A DNA stretch of 64,000 nucleotides from Rugosimonospora acidiphila (GCF_039543385.1 NZ_BAABJQ010000002.1:434001-498000), one strand, 5' to 3'; shown: positions 34,519 to 41,949, counted from the first letter of the stretch. The notes: generated from the sequence alone by a model not told the origin. Program-made: numbers and translations.

Positions 34519-34539
34519 CGGCCGGGGACGAGCCGGCCG
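34519..34539 (-). terminator. Hairpin between rpsN-type gene and zur
   Basis: CGGCCGG-N7-CCGGCCG, a 7-bp perfect stem, in the 135-nt gap after the S14 gene. It probably separates the ribosomal protein operon from zur. Confidence 0.45.
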
Positions 34540-34616
34540 GGGGTGTCATCCTACGACGGATTGACCAGCCACGACGAACTACGCAGCCGGTCCGGACACC
34601 CCCGCGGCCCGCCGCG

Positions 34617-34922
34617 CTACCAGCTCGCCTTGCGCACCCCGGGCAACTCGCCGCGCAGTGCCATCTCCCGCATCCGCACCCGGGACAGCCCGAACGCCCG
34701 CAGATGGCCCCTCGGCCGCCCGTCGACCAGGTCCCGATTACGCAGCCGGGTCGCGCTGGCATCGCGCGGCTGGCGGGCCAGCTCGGCCAGCGCCGCCGCC
34801 CGCGCCGCCGGGCCGGTCGATGGATCGACGATGGCCCGCTTGAGTACCGCTCGGCGCTCCGCGTGCCGGGCCACCATTTCCCGGCGCCGGATGTCCTTGA
34901 CGACCTTGCTCTTCTTCGCCAT
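34617..34922 (-). CDS. rpsN: 30S ribosomal protein S14, zinc-independent form
   Basis: S14 paralogue of 101 residues. It starts MAKKSKVVKDIRRREMVARH and ends with the highly conserved SRVRMREMALRGELPGVRKASW. The short zinc form has a CxxC...CxxC ribbon; this long form has no cysteine at all, the C-minus type made under zinc starvation to replace the zinc-bearing copy. It lies 2 nt after the L33 gene in a Zur-box-headed operon (L28 remnant, L33, S14). Confidence 0.95.
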   Translation of the reverse strand: MAKKSKVVKDIRRREMVARHAERRAVLKRAIVDPSTGPAARAAALAELARQPRDASATRLRNRDLVDGRPRGHLRAFGLSRVRMREMALRGELPGVRKASW

Positions 34923-34924
34923 GC

Positions 34925-35092
34925 TCAGCGCTCCTCACGAAACTCGACGTGCCGGCGCGCCACCGGATCGAACTTGCGCAACACCAGCCGGTCCGGATCG
35001 TTGCGCCGGTTCTTGCGGGTCACGTAGGTGTAGCCGGTTCCCGCCGTGCTGCGCAGCTTCACGATCGGTCGCACCTCGGTGCCGCGGGCCAT
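34925..35092 (-). CDS. rpmG: 50S ribosomal protein L33, zinc-independent form
   Basis: L33 of 55 residues: MARGTEVRPIVKLRSTAGTG, YTYVTRKNRRNDPDRL and a basic tail. It has no cysteine, so it is the C-minus paralogue that replaces zinc-binding L33 when zinc is scarce. The ATG at 35092 shares its A with the TGA of the shortened L28 gene upstream, a coupled arrangement, with GTGAGG as ribosome site. Confidence 0.95.
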   Translation of the reverse strand: MARGTEVRPIVKLRSTAGTGYTYVTRKNRRNDPDRLVLRKFDPVARRHVEFREER

Positions 35093-35205
35093 CAGAGCCT
35101 CACCCCTCGCATCGGGTTCCACCGCCGAGTGGTGCGCCGGGACGAGCGGGAAACCGCGTTACCGGGGCCGGGACCGGCGCCGGTGATTTCACATCGTCGA
35201 GACAT
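35092..35205 (-). CDS. rpmB: Internally deleted 50S ribosomal protein L28 (37 residues)
   Basis: An open frame from the ATG at 35205 has a strong AGGAGGAG site 4 nt upstream. It encodes MSRRCEITGAGPGPGN, then AVSRSSRRTTRRWNP, a typical L28 N-terminus (family: xCxxTGxxPxxGNxVSHSxRRTxRRWNP). It jumps directly to MRGVRL and stops. L28 is normally 60-78 residues, and its C-minus form often ends in an ARG-V/E-R-like tail. This looks like an in-frame internal deletion of roughly 40 codons that left both ends, the reading frame and the coupled stop (TGATG with L33) intact. It may be non-functional as a ribosomal protein and retained for translation initiation of L33. The strong ribosome site argues that it is still translated. 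Confidence 0.7.
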   Translation of the reverse strand: MSRRCEITGAGPGPGNAVSRSSRRTTRRWNPMRGVRL

Positions 35206-35314
35206 GGGGCTCCTCCTTCGAGACAACGGTGGGCACCGGGCGGCCCGCCGCGGGCCATCCGGTGGGCCCGGCCGCGAGGATCGGGGGGTTGCGTGAATCG
35301 CGGCGGGCGCTGTC

Positions 35315-35334
35315 TATAATGACAATCGTTTTCA
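35315..35334. promoter_or_regulatory. Zur box overlapping TATAAT between divergent ribosomal-protein operons
   Basis: TGACAATCGTTTTCA (35320-35334) is an excellent Zur box. A perfect TATAAT (35315-35320) abuts it on the plus strand, so Zur binding would block the L31/L32/CobW promoter. It can also control the divergent L28/L33/S14 operon, which starts 115 nt away. Confidence 0.85.
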
Positions 35335-35414
35335 ACTAAGTCCAGTGGGGGCACCAGGTCGTCACCGACCGCCCCGACCGGCGACGCCCCGGACGCCCAA
35401 CAGGAGGAGCAACC

Positions 35415-35663
35415 ATGAAGCGCGACATCCACCCCGCGTACCGCCCGGTCGTGTTCCGCGACCGCAGCGCCGACTTCGCCTTCCTCACCCGCTCCACCGC
35501 CACCAGCGGACAGACCATCGAATGGACCGACGGAAACACCTATCCCGTCATCGACGTCGAGATCTCCTCGGCCAGCCACCCCTTCTGGACCGGCCGCCAG
35601 CGCTTGATCGACTCGGCGGGTCGGGTCGAGAAGTTCCGCGCCAAGTACGCCCGCAACCGCTGA
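35415..35663 (+). CDS. rpmE2: 50S ribosomal protein L31 type B (zinc-free)
   Basis: L31 of 82 residues. MKRDIHPAYRPVVFRDRSAD and the tail HPFWTGRQRLIDSAGRVEKF are diagnostic of type B L31. No cysteine is present, unlike zinc-binding type A L31, so it replaces that copy and frees zinc. AGGAGG lies about 8 nt before the ATG. First gene of a three-gene Zur-headed operon with L32 and a CobW GTPase. Confidence 0.96.
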   Translation: MKRDIHPAYRPVVFRDRSADFAFLTRSTATSGQTIEWTDGNTYPVIDVEISSASHPFWTGRQRLIDSAGRVEKFRAKYARNR

Positions 35664-35692
35664 CCACGACCGCACCAGGAGAGCCCCTCACC

Positions 35693-35872
35693 ATGGCCGT
35701 ACCGAAAAGGCGCACCTCCCGCGCCAACACCCGCCACCGCCGCGCCCAGTGGAAGGCCACCGCCCCCACCCTGACCCCCTGCCCCTGTCCCCGTCGAGAG
35801 ACCGTCGTGCCGCACCGCGCCTGCCCGCACTGCGGCCTCTACCAGGGCCGCCAGATCCTGGACGTACCGTGA
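35693..35872 (+). CDS. rpmF: 50S ribosomal protein L32 paralogue
   Basis: L32 of 59 residues: MAVPKRRTSRANTRHRRAQW, then KATAPTL and a tail with CPCPRRETVVPHRACPHCGL. Unlike its neighbours it still has four cysteines (CxC and CxxC), so a zinc site may remain although the first pair is spaced CxC, not CxxC. This is odd for a member of a zinc-sparing operon. Its stop overlaps the GTG start of the CobW-family gene. Confidence 0.93.
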   Translation: MAVPKRRTSRANTRHRRAQWKATAPTLTPCPCPRRETVVPHRACPHCGLYQGRQILDVP

Positions 35873-37107
35873 CCGGCCGGCTGCCCGTCACCGTGCTGTC
35901 CGGCTTCCTCGGCGCCGGCAAGACCAGCCTGCTCAACCACGTCCTGGCCAACCGCGACGGGCTACGGGTCGCGGTCATCGTCAACGACATGAGCGAGGTC
36001 AACATCGACGCGTCTCTGATACGCGACGGCGGCCAGTTGTCCCGCACCGAGGAGCGCCTCGTCGAGATGACCAACGGCTGCATCTGCTGCACTCTGCGCG
36101 AGGATCTGCTGACCGAGGTCGCGGAGTTGGCGCGGCGAGGCGGGATCGACTACCTGCTCATCGAGTCCAGCGGCATCTCCGAACCCATGCCCGTCGCCGC
36201 CACCTTCGCCTTCGGCCTGGACGGCGACCAGGTGCTCGACGACCTGGCCAGCCTGGACACCACGGTGACGGTGGTCGACGCGGCCACCCTGCTGGCCCTC
36301 ATCAACGCCGGGGAGTCGCTCGAGGAACGAGGCCTCGCCGCCTACGACGGCGACGACCGCGGCATCGCCGACCTGCTGGTCGATCAGATCGAGTTCGCCG
36401 ACGTCATCGTGGTGAACAAGACCGACCTCCTTCCCGGCGACGACCTCGCCACGGTCCAGGCCCTCATCACCCGGCTCAACCCCTCGGCACGGCAGGTGCG
36501 CGCCGTCCACGGCCGCGTCGATCCGCGGCAGGTCCTGCACACCGGACTGTTCGACCTCGCCCGCGCCGAGACCGCACCCGGCTGGGCGGCCGAGCTCAAT
36601 AATGAACACATCCCCGAGACCATCGAGTACGGCATCGCCAGCACCGTGTTCCGCACAGCCACCCCGTTCCACCCCGGGCGGCTATGGGACCTGTTCACCG
36701 ACCGGCTCACCGACCTCGGAGTCGTGCGCTCCAAGGGATTCCTCTGGCTCGCCAGCCGACCCGAGGTTCAGGCCCTGTGGTCACAGGCCGGCCCGAGCGG
36801 AGCGTGCGACCCCGTCGCCGTACCGGTCGCCGCCTCCGGGCAGTGGCCGGACGATCCGGCCGAACGCGCGGAGCTGAGGGGCCGGTGGCATCCCGTCTTC
36901 GGCGACCGCCGCCAGGAACTGGTCTTCATCGGCGTCGGGCTCGACACCGCCGCGCTGCACGAAGCCCTGTCTGCCTGCCTGCTGACCGACGAGGAGGTCC
37001 GCCGGGGTCAGGACGGGTGGCGGCGGCTGCCCGATCCGTTCCCGTCGTGGGACCTGTCGGAGCTGGACCACGCCGACCACGCCGCGATCGGCTCCGGTAC
37101 CGCCTGA
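35869..37107 (+). CDS. CobW/COG0523 family GTPase, zinc-metallochaperone type
   Basis: G3E-family GTPase of about 412 residues. It has Walker A GFLGAGKT (12-19), the metal-binding CxCC motif Cys71-Ile-Cys-Cys74 (TNGCICCTLRED), the Walker B/switch region ESSGISEP and the G4 motif NKTD near residue 184. A CobW C-terminal domain follows (WLASRPEVQALWSQAG, RQELVFIGVGLD). A Cys-rich CxCC motif and placement in a Zur operon point to a zinc transferase/chaperone (YciC/ZNG1-like) and not to cobalamin synthesis. The GTG at 35869 overlaps the L32 stop, giving coupling. Acidic His residues near the C-terminus (LDHADHAAIG) may also bind metal. Confidence 0.93.
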   Translation: MTGRLPVTVLSGFLGAGKTSLLNHVLANRDGLRVAVIVNDMSEVNIDASLIRDGGQLSRTEERLVEMTNGCICCTLREDLLTEVAELARRGGIDYLLIESSGISEPMPVAATFAFGLDGDQVLDDLASLDTTVTVVDAATLLALINAGESLEERGLAAYDGDDRGIADLLVDQIEFADVIVVNKTDLLPGDDLATVQALITRLNPSARQVRAVHGRVDPRQVLHTGLFDLARAETAPGWAAELNNEHIPETIEYGIASTVFRTATPFHPGRLWDLFTDRLTDLGVVRSKGFLWLASRPEVQALWSQAGPSGACDPVAVPVAASGQWPDDPAERAELRGRWHPVFGDRRQELVFIGVGLDTAALHEALSACLLTDEEVRRGQDGWRRLPDPFPSWDLSELDHADHAAIGSGTA

Positions 37108-37370
37108 CCCGGCGCCTCGACAACGGCGGCGCGCCACCGGGGGTCGGTGCGGCTATCAGTCCGCGTCCACACTGGTGAGCGCTTCGTCACGACCCGCCGG
37201 CGATGGAACCGTCATCCGGCACCAAACCGAACCACACCGGCCGCGCCCCTCCCGCAACAGCAGGCACGACACCCCGTGACCGTGCGCCCCGTCACATTCT
37301 CGCCCACCCGCCGCCTCTCCCCCGCACGCGGCGACAGTGGGCCACCACCGCGTCGACTATGCTCGCCGAT

Positions 37371-37564
37371 GGCGCTGGTACGCCCGACCACCTGGCCGGG
37401 CGTCGCAAGAGGGAACCCGGTGTGAATCCGGGACTGCCCCGCAGCGGTGAGCGGGAACAACCGCCGTCACAAGCACTGGCCCGCCAGGGTCCGCAAAAGC
37501 GACGGCCAGTAGGCGACCGGACGTATGCGGTCATGCCCGCGAGTCCGAAAACCTGCCCGCGCCG
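37371..37564 (+). promoter_or_regulatory. Cobalamin (AdoCbl-type) riboswitch
   Basis: The conserved core is clear: AAGAGGGAACCCGGTGTGAA near 37407-37426, then CCGGGACTGCCCCGCAGCGG, and the 3' part GCGACGGCCAGTAGGCG with GAGTCCGAAAACCTGCC at the end (about 37541-37557). These are the B12-box and P3-P6 landmarks of cobalamin riboswitches. A closing stem is plausible between 37371 (GGCGC) and 37564 (GCGCC); boundaries are approximate. Nothing else is seen in 37108-37370. Confidence 0.9.
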
Positions 37565-37587
37565 CGCCCACGCCTCGGCGTGGGCGC
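37564..37587 (+). terminator. Strong hairpin directly after cobalamin riboswitch
   Basis: GCGCCCACGCC-TC-GGCGTGGGCGC, an 11-bp perfect repeat immediately 3' of the aptamer and sharing its last base. It is the probable expression platform (B12-dependent terminator). Confidence 0.7.
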
Positions 37588-37706
37588 CGCCGTCGACCTC
37601 GCGGGTGGGCCGAACGCGCGTACGCGTCATGACCGGATCGGTCGTGGCCTCGTCCGCCGTTGCGTTCCATGCCGCCGCTCTTTGCACGGAACGGAACGAA
37701 CCGCAC

Positions 37707-38216
37707 ATGACCACACCTGGCCGGCCACCATCCGCCTCGCAACTGACCGTGTCGCAGATCATGGATCAGCACGACACCAACCTCATGGGCACCGTGCACG
37801 GCGGGCGCATCCTCAACCTCATCGACTCCGTCGCCGGAGTCGTCGCCGCCCGCCACTCCGAAGGCCCGGCGGTCACCGCCGCCATGGACGAAACCCTCTT
37901 CCTGCAGGCCGTGCGCGTCGGCGATGTCGTGCACGTCCATGCCCGGATCACCTGGGTCGGGCGCAGCTCCATGGAGGTCGCCGTCAAGGTGACCGCCGAC
38001 CGGTGGGACCGCGCGGTGCCACCGACCACCGTCGCCACCTCCCACCTGGTCATGGTGGCCATCGACGACCAGGGCGACCCGCGACCCGTACCGCCACTGC
38101 TGCCCGAAACGGACGAGGACCGCGAAGCGTTCCACCACGCAGAGATCCGCCGCCAACACCGGCTCGCCCTACGCGAAGCCCTCGCCGCGCTCCACGCCGA
38201 CAAAGCATCGGTGTGA
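37707..38216 (+). CDS. Acyl-CoA thioesterase (hotdog fold) downstream of B12 riboswitch
   Basis: Single hotdog-fold thioesterase of about 169 residues of the YciA/ACOT type, hydrolysing acyl-CoA to free CoA and acid. The helix motif is MDQHDTNLMGTVHGGRILNLID, with the catalytic-site residues Asn and HGG. VHVHARITWVGRSSMEVAVKV is the long core strand pair. The start at 37707 has no strong ribosome site; an in-frame ATG at 37629 would add 26 residues (MTGSVVASSAVAFH...). It is the only gene downstream of the riboswitch on this strand, so B12 control of an acyl-CoA thioesterase is implied, possibly through methylmalonyl-/propionyl-CoA metabolism. Confidence 0.85.
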   Translation: MTTPGRPPSASQLTVSQIMDQHDTNLMGTVHGGRILNLIDSVAGVVAARHSEGPAVTAAMDETLFLQAVRVGDVVHVHARITWVGRSSMEVAVKVTADRWDRAVPPTTVATSHLVMVAIDDQGDPRPVPPLLPETDEDREAFHHAEIRRQHRLALREALAALHADKASV

Positions 38217-38258
38217 CCGGCGCGGCGTCCTCGTTGGCATGGCTGCCAGGCGGTGGCC

Positions 38259-38996
38259 TCAGCGGAAACGGCGTCCCTCGTCCCGGCGGTAGGCCCAGGC
38301 CGCCAGGAGTCCGGCGGCCACCGTCCACACGCCAAGCATGACGACCGACAGCGGACGGAGCGGAAAGTCGCCGACCGCGGCCCACATCAGTTCCACGGCG
38401 CCGCGGGTAGGCAGGTACGGTGCGACGGCCTCCACAAAGGACGGAGCCTGCCGCGGTGCGGACAGCAGCCCGCCGAGGAAGGCGAGCGGGAAGAAGATGA
38501 TCTGAGCGACCGCGAGCGCGGCCTTCGTCGGCAGCGCGTAGCCGATGGCCAGACCCATGAACGTGAACGGGATCGCGGCCACGAATGCCGCGCCGATGCC
38601 AAGGAGCAGCCCGACCACCGTGGTGTGCGCCGCGGTCAGGAAGGCGGCGATCAGGATCACCGGTACCAGGGACAGGAGGGTCATGGCCAACCCGGCGATG
38701 ACGCGCCCACCGAAGCGGGGCCCCGGACCCGCGGGCAGGGTACGGGTGTAGGGGTCCCAGGGCTCGGACCGGTCGGCCGCGACACCCACGCCGTATCCGA
38801 AAAGATTGCTGGTCATCACGGCGAACGTGACCATCGAGGCGGTCGCGAAGGTGGCGCCGGCCGGGTCGTCGCCGGTGAACGGGACGACGAAGAAGAGCAT
38901 CGAGGCCGTGGGGAAGAAGGTGGAACCGAGGACGGCGATCGGCACGCGGAGCGTCTCGAGCAGGTGGAACCGCGCGTTGGTCAGGACCAGGCTCAC
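38259..38996 (-). CDS. ABC-2 type transporter permease
   Basis: Membrane subunit of an ABC-2 exporter, about 245 residues with six predicted spans (VPIAVLGSTFFPTASMLFFVVPF, ALAVAQIIFFPLAFLGGLLS and others). The C-terminal half carries the usual ABC-2 region YLPTRGAVELMWAAVGDFP. The GTG start at 38996 is preceded by AAAGGG. It begins 11 nt after the ATPase gene stop, so the two form an exporter. The operon also contains a small DNA-binding regulator and a membrane protein. The substrate is unknown; drug or lipid efflux is common for this type. Confidence 0.88.
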   Translation of the reverse strand: MSLVLTNARFHLLETLRVPIAVLGSTFFPTASMLFFVVPFTGDDPAGATFATASMVTFAVMTSNLFGYGVGVAADRSEPWDPYTRTLPAGPGPRFGGRVIAGLAMTLLSLVPVILIAAFLTAAHTTVVGLLLGIGAAFVAAIPFTFMGLAIGYALPTKAALAVAQIIFFPLAFLGGLLSAPRQAPSFVEAVAPYLPTRGAVELMWAAVGDFPLRPLSVVMLGVWTVAAGLLAAWAYRRDEGRRFR

Positions 38997-39007
38997 GGGG
39001 AACCCTT

Positions 39008-39871
39008 TCAGGCGGCGGTCAGTTGAAGGAAGGCTTCCTCCAAGGTGGTGGGTCGGATCTCCAGGTCGCGGAACGGTACCGTCGCGGTGACGAGATCCCG
39101 GACAAGCTGATCGGGATCGGGGGTCAGCAGGTGCAACCGACCGTCTGACTCCGATGTGGACACCACCCCGCGCAGGCGGGGCAACGGGGTCGAGGCCATA
39201 CTCACCCGGTGCACGCCGACCAGTCCACGGATGGCGGGGACGGTGTCGTCGGCGAGGACGCGGCCGGCGCCGAGCACGACCACCCGGGTGGCGAGGGCCT
39301 CGACCTCTTCGAGGTTGTGGCTGGTCAGCAGGACCGCACCCCCTTCGGCGTGGAAGGCACGGATCGCCTCCCACAGGACATGGCGGACCTCGACGTCGAG
39401 CCCGGTGGTGGGTTCGTCGAGGAAGACCAGGCGCGGTCGGCCGACGAAGGCCAGGGCGACGCTGAGCCGTCGCTTCTGGCCGCCGGACAGGCCGCCGGTC
39501 TGTCGCTTCACCAGTCCGTCCAGGCCGAACCGGGTGAGCACCTCGCCCCGCTCGAGCGGATTGTCGAAGTGGGCGGCCACGTAGTCGACGCACTCGCCGA
39601 CGCGCAGGGTGGCCGGTAGACCGGTCTCCTGCGGGGTCAGGCCGATGTGCTGACGGCGGGCCGGGTCGCGTGGGTCGCCGCCGAACAGGGTGACGGTGCC
39701 GGAGCTGGGCCGGCGCAGGCCGACGAGCAGGTTGACCAAGGTGGATTTTCCGGCGCCGTTGGGGCCGAGCAGGCCGATCAGCTCACCGGGCTTGATGTCC
39801 AGGCTCACGCCGGCCAGGGCGAGTTCGCGGCCGTAGCGACGGGTGACGTCGACCGCACGTGCCAGGGTCAT
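39008..39871 (-). CDS. ABC transporter ATP-binding protein (ABC-2 exporter)
   Basis: ATPase of about 287 residues with Walker A GLLGPNGAGKST, Q-loop GLTPQETGLP, signature LSGGQKRR, Walker B LVFLDEPTTGLD and switch His in LLTSHNLEEVE. A C-terminal extension of about 80 residues ends TLEEAFLQLTA, typical of CcmA/drug-exporter ATPases. Its start overlaps the regulator gene stop (ATGA), so the four genes from 40823 down to 38259 read as one transcript. Confidence 0.93.
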   Translation of the reverse strand: MTLARAVDVTRRYGRELALAGVSLDIKPGELIGLLGPNGAGKSTLVNLLVGLRRPSSGTVTLFGGDPRDPARRQHIGLTPQETGLPATLRVGECVDYVAAHFDNPLERGEVLTRFGLDGLVKRQTGGLSGGQKRRLSVALAFVGRPRLVFLDEPTTGLDVEVRHVLWEAIRAFHAEGGAVLLTSHNLEEVEALATRVVVLGAGRVLADDTVPAIRGLVGVHRVSMASTPLPRLRGVVSTSESDGRLHLLTPDPDQLVRDLVTATVPFRDLEIRPTTLEEAFLQLTAA

Positions 39872-40191
39872 GGGGTCTCCTCGGATCCGGCGGCGTCGAG
39901 TAGTGCGTGGAGGGCGGCGGTGTACTCGTCGAATGCGAGCCGGCCGCGGCGACTCAGGCGAAGCAGGGTGGTCGGGGTGCGGCCGTGATGGGTCTTGGTC
40001 ACCACGATGTACTCGGCGTCTTCGAGCTTGCGAAGGTGGACGGACAGGTTGCCGCCGGTCAAGCCGAGCAGTTCCTGGAGTCGGGGGAAGGCCATCTGGT
40101 CTCCCTCGCGCAGCGCCGAGAGCACCACGACGACCCGCAGCCGGACCTGGGCGTGGATGACCGGATCGAGGTCCGGCACGGGCGCGGTCAT
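39868..40191 (-). CDS. Small winged-helix transcriptional regulator of the ABC operon
   Basis: DNA-binding protein of about 107 residues in the ArsR/MarR-like HTH class seen in ABC-2 operons. It contains QVRLRVVVVLSALREGDQMA, the recognition helix LTGGNLSVHLRKLEDAEYI and a wing KTHHGRTPTTLLRLSRRG. No cysteine or metal ligand pattern is visible, so it is not a metal sensor. Both ends overlap neighbours by ATGA, which ties its amount to that of the exporter. It probably represses its own operon through the TTTCAAAGT repeats upstream of the first gene. Confidence 0.87.
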   Translation of the reverse strand: MTAPVPDLDPVIHAQVRLRVVVVLSALREGDQMAFPRLQELLGLTGGNLSVHLRKLEDAEYIVVTKTHHGRTPTTLLRLSRRGRLAFDEYTAALHALLDAAGSEETP

Positions 40192-40823
40192 GCGTGACGC
40201 CGCCAATGCAGCCACACGACGAACCCGGCCACCAGGAGTCCACCGCCGCCCGCGACCGAGATGACGAGTGAGTGCCAGCCGGGCCCGGCCAGCACGCCCG
40301 CGATGTTGCTGATGCTCAGCCAGATGCCGAGCGCCATCAGATCCCGCGACTGCCAGGCCGCGCTGCCGGCCAGGTACAGCACGCCGACCAGGCCCACCGA
40401 CGTAGCTGCCCACAGCAGGCCGACCTCCGACGCGGGTAAGAGGTCACTGAAGTGGACGCAGATGACGGCGTTGCCGGCGAACGCGGCCAGCCAGCTCAGC
40501 CCGTACCGCAGCCCGCGAACCGACGAGTCGCCGGTGATCTGGCGGTTCGCCCGGGCCCCGGCAACGCCGGACACCAGAAAAGCGATGATCATCAGGGCGA
40601 ACAACGCGGCCAATGGGAGCCCGCTCGGCATGTTCACCCGGACCTGCTCGTGCGGGCCGTGACGCAGAAACAGCAGGCCGAACCCGACGAGCCAGGCCAG
40701 TCCCCACGGCCAGTAGATGAGCCGCGGGTCCGGACTCAAGCTGCGCACCGCGGCATCGCGCTGCGTCTCGATCAGCCGCAGCGACTCCGCCGCGCTGACC
40801 GGCGCCGCCTCATCCGTGCCCAT
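40188..40823 (-). CDS. Integral membrane protein of ABC operon, unknown function
   Basis: About 211 residues. A short charged N-terminal stretch (ESLRLIETQRDAAVRSLSPD) is followed by five to six membrane spans beginning LIYWPWGLAWLVGFGLLFL. I recognise no enzymatic motif; similar proteins accompany the small HTH regulator and ABC-2 exporter in actinomycetes. The ATG at 40823 has GAGGAG 6 nt upstream and is the first gene of the operon. It may sense or assist export, but that is inference from position only. Confidence 0.8.
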   Translation of the reverse strand: MGTDEAAPVSAAESLRLIETQRDAAVRSLSPDPRLIYWPWGLAWLVGFGLLFLRHGPHEQVRVNMPSGLPLAALFALMIIAFLVSGVAGARANRQITGDSSVRGLRYGLSWLAAFAGNAVICVHFSDLLPASEVGLLWAATSVGLVGVLYLAGSAAWQSRDLMALGIWLSISNIAGVLAGPGWHSLVISVAGGGGLLVAGFVVWLHWRRHA

Positions 40824-40842
40824 GCGCGTCTCCTCGACTGAC

Positions 40843-40883
40843 TTCAAACAACTTTGAAATGCAGACCTCAATGTACTTTGAAA
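40843..40883. promoter_or_regulatory. Repeated TTTCAAAGT operator before ABC operon
   Basis: TTCAAA-CAAC-TTTGAA (40843-40858) and a second CTTTGAAA (40876-40883), 24 nt after the first copy (40852-40859), in an AT-rich patch 20-60 nt before the operon start. A likely binding array for the co-encoded regulator. Confidence 0.55.
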
Positions 40884-40965
40884 CGCAAACCTCGGCAACC
40901 CAGAACCCGCATCACCCACCCGGACGCGGCCAATGCTCCGGCGTCGGCGCTCTACCTCAGCGGGG

Positions 40966-41949
40966 TCAGGCCGGGTAGCCCAACTCCCGCCAGACGGCAC
41001 GGGCCCGCGGGTGCAGCGGCACATCGAACGGCGTGGCCGGCGAGTCGATGACCATCCGGTCCAGTGGCAGCGGCGCCTGCCGGACCGGGCCGAGGTCCCA
41101 GACCAGGTGGTCCTTGGCGGACTCCAACCCGCGGCAGAACTGCTCGACGACCAGGTCGGAGGTGTCGGACCGGCAGAAGACCGGCCACCCGCTGTAGTCG
41201 ATGGTGGGCACGTCGGCCGGCAGCGACGGGTAGAGCGACTTCTCGATGACGCCCCGCCGAAAGCCCTGGTGTTCGAGAATCCGCAGGTGCTCGTCGTCAA
41301 TGGGAAGCAGCGAGGCCCCCGCGCCGGCCACCGCGTCGGCCCACAGGATCGTGCCCTCCTCGAAGATCGCGTCGATCTCTCCCGCCGCGAGCCGGCCGAT
41401 CCGGTCCGTGTCGCCGCGCATCGGCATCGGCTGGTCGTAGCTCACGGTGCCGCCCCAGGCCGTGATGTCATCGAGACTCAAGCCGTGCGCCCGGAGCACC
41501 ACGTCAACGGAGATGCTGGTCGCCGCGTCGAGGGAGCCTCGCACGGACACCCGCAGCGGGTACCGGGCGGCCGCGATGTCGGTGAGGCGCTCGAACCCGA
41601 GCCGGTCCGCGACGGCGAACCCGAGTTGGTCGTAGTGCGGCAGCACCGCGATCGTCGCCACGTCCCGCGGGCGGTCGTAGGCGCCCCGGCCCAGCCGGGC
41701 CATGTTGAGCAGAGCGACCGGGTTGAGGATAGCGACGTCGAGGCGCCGGTGGTGCACCTCGTCGATCGAGTCCGGATGGTTCGCACCGTAGAAGCTGAAT
41801 CGCGCGGCCGGATCCGTGTGGCTCTCGAACACCACCGAGACCGCCCGCAACGGCCAGTCCTCGCTGAGCATCATCTCGTGCGCGACGTCCAGCATGAGCA
41901 GCGGACGCAGGTTGAGCGGGTTGATGGGCGGCAGGCCAGGAAGAGTCAA
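40966..41949 (-). CDS. TAXI/NMT1-like substrate-binding-fold protein without signal peptide
   Basis: About 327 residues resembling TAXI-type TRAP binding proteins or PBP2-fold proteins: VSYDQPMPMRGDTDRIGRLA, GEIDAIFEEGTILWADAV and DVAILNPVALLNMARLGRG. Unlike transporter subunits it has no signal peptide or lipobox, starting MTLPGLPPINPLNLRPLLML, and no TRAP permease is nearby. It is therefore probably cytosolic and may be a sensor or an enzyme of the NMT1/THI5-like fold. The TTG start at 41949 has GGAGG 7 nt upstream, and no upstream ATG fits. Function unknown. Confidence 0.7.
   Translation of the reverse strand: MTLPGLPPINPLNLRPLLMLDVAHEMMLSEDWPLRAVSVVFESHTDPAARFSFYGANHPDSIDEVHHRRLDVAILNPVALLNMARLGRGAYDRPRDVATIAVLPHYDQLGFAVADRLGFERLTDIAAARYPLRVSVRGSLDAATSISVDVVLRAHGLSLDDITAWGGTVSYDQPMPMRGDTDRIGRLAAGEIDAIFEEGTILWADAVAGAGASLLPIDDEHLRILEHQGFRRGVIEKSLYPSLPADVPTIDYSGWPVFCRSDTSDLVVEQFCRGLESAKDHLVWDLGPVRQAPLPLDRMVIDSPATPFDVPLHPRARAVWRELGYPA

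Noticed and set aside
35869..37107. CobW assigned to cobalamin synthesis because a B12 riboswitch follows.
   Set aside because: The gene is coupled to L32 under a Zur box and has the CxCC metallochaperone motif; the riboswitch lies after it and points away from it.
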